Source: Agromyces protaetiae (GTDB lineage Bacteria; Actinomycetota; Actinomycetes; Actinomycetales; Microbacteriaceae). From it: a stretch of 64,000 nucleotides of DNA. Where the stretch lies: assembly GCF_030866785.1 (NCBI RefSeq), contig NZ_CP133018.1, positions 3,844,001 through 3,908,000 on the forward strand. The letters run 5' to 3'. Below are positions 61,347-64,000 of the stretch, piece by piece; position 1 is the stretch's first letter; each line of letters opens with the position of its first letter. The notes beneath the pieces were generated by a model. It searched no databases, was not told the origin of the DNA, and was given only the letters and a program-made list of their open reading frames with translations. The position numbers and the translations under genes are program-made.

Positions 61347-62615
61347 CTAGAAGTTGCCCTTCTCCAGTTCGGCTTGGTCTGCGTCAGCCGCTTCCTGCGC
61401 GGTGATGGCACCGAGCACGGCCTGCTTGACGTTCGAGCCGACGAAGTCGGAGAACGCGCCCATGTTGTTCCGGTCGCCGTGCGGGTTGTTGATGAGCTCG
61501 AGCAGCGTCTCGTAGCTCTGCTGCTGGAGTTCGGTGGTCAGCACGCCGTCGGGAAGCGTGTAGCCGTCGACAGCCGGCACGCCCTTGAGCGCGCTCGCCC
61601 ACTCGTCGACGCCGTCGCCCGCCGAGATGAACTCGGCGAACTTCGCGGCAGCCTCCGTCTTCGTCGACTCCGCCGGGATGCCGACGAGCACGTCGAGGAA
61701 CGCCCGGAGCGATGCCTGCTCTGCGGTCTCCGCGGGCATCGGGATGACCCCGTAGTTGCCGTTGAGGATGCGGCCGACCTCCCACGATCCGTTGAATGCG
61801 ACCGCAGACTTGCCCTCTTCGAACGTGGTCATGGCCGTGCCGTAGTCCATGTCGAGGGTGGCCTTGTCGAAGGTGCCGTCGTCGAACAGCGCCTTGTACT
61901 GCTCGAGGCCTTCGACGTAGGAGTCGGTGTTCCACGCGGCGTCGTCGTAGCGGACGGCGTTGAAGAACTCGGGGTCGGACTGGCCGACGATCGTCAGGGC
62001 CGCTTCGTCCTGGAACCAGTCGTCGCCGGGCATCGTCACGGGCAGGATCTCGCCGCCCTGTTGCGCGAGCGCGTCGCTGAGCGCCTTGAACTCGGCCCAG
62101 GTCACGGGCGGGGCGATGCCCAGCTCGTCGAGGATGTCGGCGTTGTAGATGCCGACCGCGGAGCCGGTCGAGTAGAGGGGTACGGCCATGAGCTCACCGT
62201 CGGTGAAGAGGCGCTCAGTCTGCTCGACGGTCGCCGGCTGGAACTGCTCGATGAGCGCTTCGCCGCCCTCCCACTCCGCCACGGGGAGCAGGTAGTCCTC
62301 GATCTCGGACGCCCAGGCGCTCGGCTGGACGCCGAGGACGTCGATCTCCTCACCCGCGCCGAGGGACTGCGCGACCTTGGTCTTGTAGTCGGCCTGCGGG
62401 ATCTCCGTGTAATTGACGGTGATGTCGGGGTTCGCGGCTTCGAACGCTTCGATCATCGGTGTGACGATCGCCTCGCCGGGGGCGCCGTCCCAGCTCCAGT
62501 AGTTGATCGTGGTCGTGCCGTCGGCTTCGCCGGCATCGCCGGAGCAGCCGGTGAGGGTGAGTGCGAGAACGCCTGCAGAGGCGGCCAGCATCATCGCCGG
62601 TCGGGTGCGGTTCAT
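61347..62615 (-). CDS. ABC transporter substrate-binding lipoprotein, family 1, fucose locus
   Basis: A 422-residue lipoprotein with lipobox LTGC (Cys24), then INYWSWDGAPGEAIVTPMIEAFEAANPDITVNY (in parts) and AVAFNGSWEVGRILNGNYGVIPMP, the family 1 sugar-binding pattern. GGAGG lies before the ATG. It probably binds L-fucose or the oligosaccharide released by GH98/GH95. Confidence 0.92.
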   Translation of the reverse strand: MNRTRPAMMLAASAGVLALTLTGCSGDAGEADGTTTINYWSWDGAPGEAIVTPMIEAFEAANPDITVNYTEIPQADYKTKVAQSLGAGEEIDVLGVQPSAWASEIEDYLLPVAEWEGGEALIEQFQPATVEQTERLFTDGELMAVPLYSTGSAVGIYNADILDELGIAPPVTWAEFKALSDALAQQGGEILPVTMPGDDWFQDEAALTIVGQSDPEFFNAVRYDDAAWNTDSYVEGLEQYKALFDDGTFDKATLDMDYGTAMTTFEEGKSAVAFNGSWEVGRILNGNYGVIPMPAETAEQASLRAFLDVLVGIPAESTKTEAAAKFAEFISAGDGVDEWASALKGVPAVDGYTLPDGVLTTELQQQSYETLLELINNPHGDRNNMGAFSDFVGSNVKQAVLGAITAQEAADADQAELEKGNF

Positions 62616-62756
62616 TGGTCCTCCATTGTGACCTGATGACTGGTGGTGGGGGTCGGCCCATACACGCGTCCGCTCGAACGCCGTTGGCCGATCTGCTGTG
62701 TTTTCATCGGATACATTAGCGCAGTTATCACTCGTAATCCACGAATACCCTTCGAT

Positions 62757-64000
62757 TTACCCAAATTCATCTGATTTATCGAGAGTCAGCAAGACAGGCT
62801 CGCCGATGTCGATCAGGTCCACCTCGTGGGCCCCGCCGTTCACGACGACCACGTGACGGCCGAGCGCTCCGGCATGTCTCGCTCGCACGGCCACCGACGT
62901 GGCGCGGGGTCCGGCGCCTGACTCCTGCACCCACTCGAGATCGACCTCGATGCCGGGTCGGGCGACCAGCCCGGTGATCCGGCCGTCGCCGACCGTGCTC
63001 GGGACCGCCGGAAGCAATTCGATCCTGCCGCGGTGCGACTGCACGAAGAACTCGGCGACCGCGGCGACGAATCCGAGGTTCCCGTCGATCTGGAACGGTG
63101 GATGTGCGGCGAGCAGGCTGGGATAGAGTCCGCCCACCCAATCTCCCCGTTCACCCGCACCGATGTCTCGGAACACCAGCGCCAACAGACGATCGAGATG
63201 TGCAGGCTGACGCAGGCGTGCCCGCAATGCGAGCTTCCACGCGAGGGACCAGCCGGTCGCATCGTCGCCCCGTGCTTCGAGGAACCGTGACGCGGCCTGT
63301 GCTTCGGCCTCGGAGACCGGGCCGTCGTCCGGGTACACGAAGAGGAGCGGAGACAGGTGCCGATGGTGCGGGTCGACGTACTCCACGTCATCCGCCCACT
63401 CGACGATCGCGCCTGCGGCGTCGATGACGACCGGCACCAGTTCCCGCGCCGCCTCACGGGCGCGCGACACGACGGGATCGTCCGTCACTCCGCACGATTC
63501 AGCGAGCTGCTCGAGCAGTGCGAAGTGGCCGACGATGAGGCTGAGGTCGAGCGTGGACGAGTTGCCGACCGCTGCGATCTGACCGTCCGCGGTCGTGAAC
63601 TCGTTCTCCGGCGAGGTCGACGGGTTCGTGCCGAGCCGCCCGTCCGGCATGCGTACGAGCCAGGCCAGCGCGAACTCGGCGGCACCCCGAGCGATCGCGT
63701 ACATCCGCTCGAGCTCGTCGGGCCCCGGTCGCCCGAACCGCAACCGATCCTGGAACTGACGACAGAGCCAGAGCCCACCCATCGGCCAGAAGGCCCACTT
63801 CGGATCATGTTCGCCGTTCCCGACGGGTTGCGTGTAGGCCCAGGCATCGGTGTTGTGATGTGCGACCCAGCCCGGCGCGTCGTACAGCCGCGCCGCGGTC
63901 GCGCGCCCATGCTCGGCGATGGCTTCGATGAGGTCCAGCAGCGGCGCCGTGGTCTCCGCGAGATTGGCGACCTCCGCCGGCCAGTAGTTCATCTGGACGT
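62757..64000 (-). CDS. GH95 alpha-L-fucosidase (partial, C-terminal 414 residues)
   Basis: The frame runs off the window end, so the N-terminal beta-domain is absent. The visible part has the GH95 hallmarks VQMNYWPAE (catalytic Asn), [10 protein letters not shown] (Glu general acid), [11 protein letters not shown] (Asp) and a C-terminal beta-sandwich ending [13 protein letters not shown]95 enzymes release alpha-1,2-L-fucose or L-galactose. No signal peptide can be judged. It is on the same strand, 141 bases from the fucose-locus binding protein. Confidence 0.92.
   Translation of the reverse strand, partial: VQMNYWPAEVANLAETTAPLLDLIEAIAEHGRATAARLYDAPGWVAHHNTDAWAYTQPVGNGEHDPKWAFWPMGGLWLCRQFQDRLRFGRPGPDELERMYAIARGAAEFALAWLVRMPDGRLGTNPSTSPENEFTTADGQIAAVGNSSTLDLSLIVGHFALLEQLAESCGVTDDPVVSRAREAARELVPVVIDAAGAIVEWADDVEYVDPHHRHLSPLLFVYPDDGPVSEAEAQAASRFLEARGDDATGWSLAWKLALRARLRQPAHLDRLLALVFRDIGAGERGDWVGGLYPSLLAAHPPFQIDGNLGFVAAVAEFFVQSHRGRIELLPAVPSTVGDGRITGLVARPGIEVDLEWVQESGAGPRATSVAVRARHAGALGRHVVVVNGGAHEVDLIDIGEPVLLTLDKSDEFG

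Noticed and set aside
62616..62756. AT-rich region upstream of the fucose-locus binding protein as an operator
   Set aside because: No clear palindrome, no copy of the GH98 upstream motif and no convincing -35/-10 pair at standard spacing. It is probably a promoter region but the elements cannot be defined.
1..64000. tRNA, rRNA, CRISPR, insertion-sequence or prophage features
   Set aside because: No cloverleaf-like conserved segments, regularly spaced repeats, transposases, integrases or terminal inverted repeats were recognised anywhere in the window.

Overview
This 64 kb window is very GC-rich and tightly packed, with almost every gene in overlapping same-strand strings (4-base ATGA/GTGA junctions). 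The protein families point to a high-GC Actinomycetota chromosome. Supporting features are sugar ABC operons without their own ATPase, an FprB-type ferredoxin-NADP reductase, a LAXTG-type cell-wall signal and a GH95/GH98 glycan locus. Microbacteriaceae is my best guess, from memory of such gene sets. I see no rRNA, tRNA, CRISPR array, insertion sequence, phage gene or replication origin. No gene-free stretch exceeds 300 bases. The window is accessory catabolism throughout.

Region 1 (1-18.8 kb, minus strand). Two transport-plus-enzyme strings. The distal one carries a dipeptide-type ABC transporter (family 5 binding protein, two permeases, two ATPases), a D-threonine-aldolase-like PLP enzyme cut by the window edge, a fumarylacetoacetase-family enzyme, two Gfo/Idh/MocA proteins, an N-acyl-D-amino-acid deacylase and a secreted BNR/sialidase-like protein. 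The proximal one carries a sugar ABC system (family 1 binding protein, two permeases), a Gfo/Idh/MocA dehydrogenase, a PIG-L deacetylase and an aldose-epimerase-like protein.

Region 2 (18.8-26.9 kb). A minus-strand enolase-superfamily dehydratase diverges from a plus-strand operon: family 3 amino-acid ABC transporter, a second N-acyl-D-amino-acid deacylase, a GntR/FCD regulator, an SDR dehydrogenase and a GNAT acetyltransferase. A shared 21-bp near-palindrome sits inside well-formed promoters of the sugar ABC string and of this divergent pair. A half copy lies in the regulator's own promoter. This suggests one GntR regulon.

Region 3 (26.9-50.2 kb). Amine catabolism. Five MAO-type flavin amine oxidases lie within about 23 kb. 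With them are a POT transporter, an APC permease, a spermidine/putrescine-type ABC transporter, a dimethylglycine/sarcosine-dehydrogenase-like flavoprotein with a GcvT domain, PurU, an FprB-like reductase with a MOSC protein, two cupins (one resembling DMSP lyases), and TetR and PucR regulators. An ATTATT(N)3GTRATAATGT-like operator at three promoters links the TetR gene to the oxidases and the APC permease.

Region 4 (50.2-64 kb, minus strand). A host-glycan locus. A 1632-residue secreted GH98 protein stands with a GH95 alpha-L-fucosidase, a sugar ABC transporter, L-fuconate dehydratase and an L-fuconolactonase-like amidohydrolase. Together these would release fucosylated oligosaccharides, trim and import them, and oxidise L-fucose. 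Downstream of GH98 lie three small surface genes: a WxL-like protein, a DUF916-type membrane protein and a 75-residue LAATG-anchor protein.

A recurrent architectural feature is a long, perfect GC-rich hairpin just after the stop codon of four extracellular-protein genes, between them and the next gene of the string.
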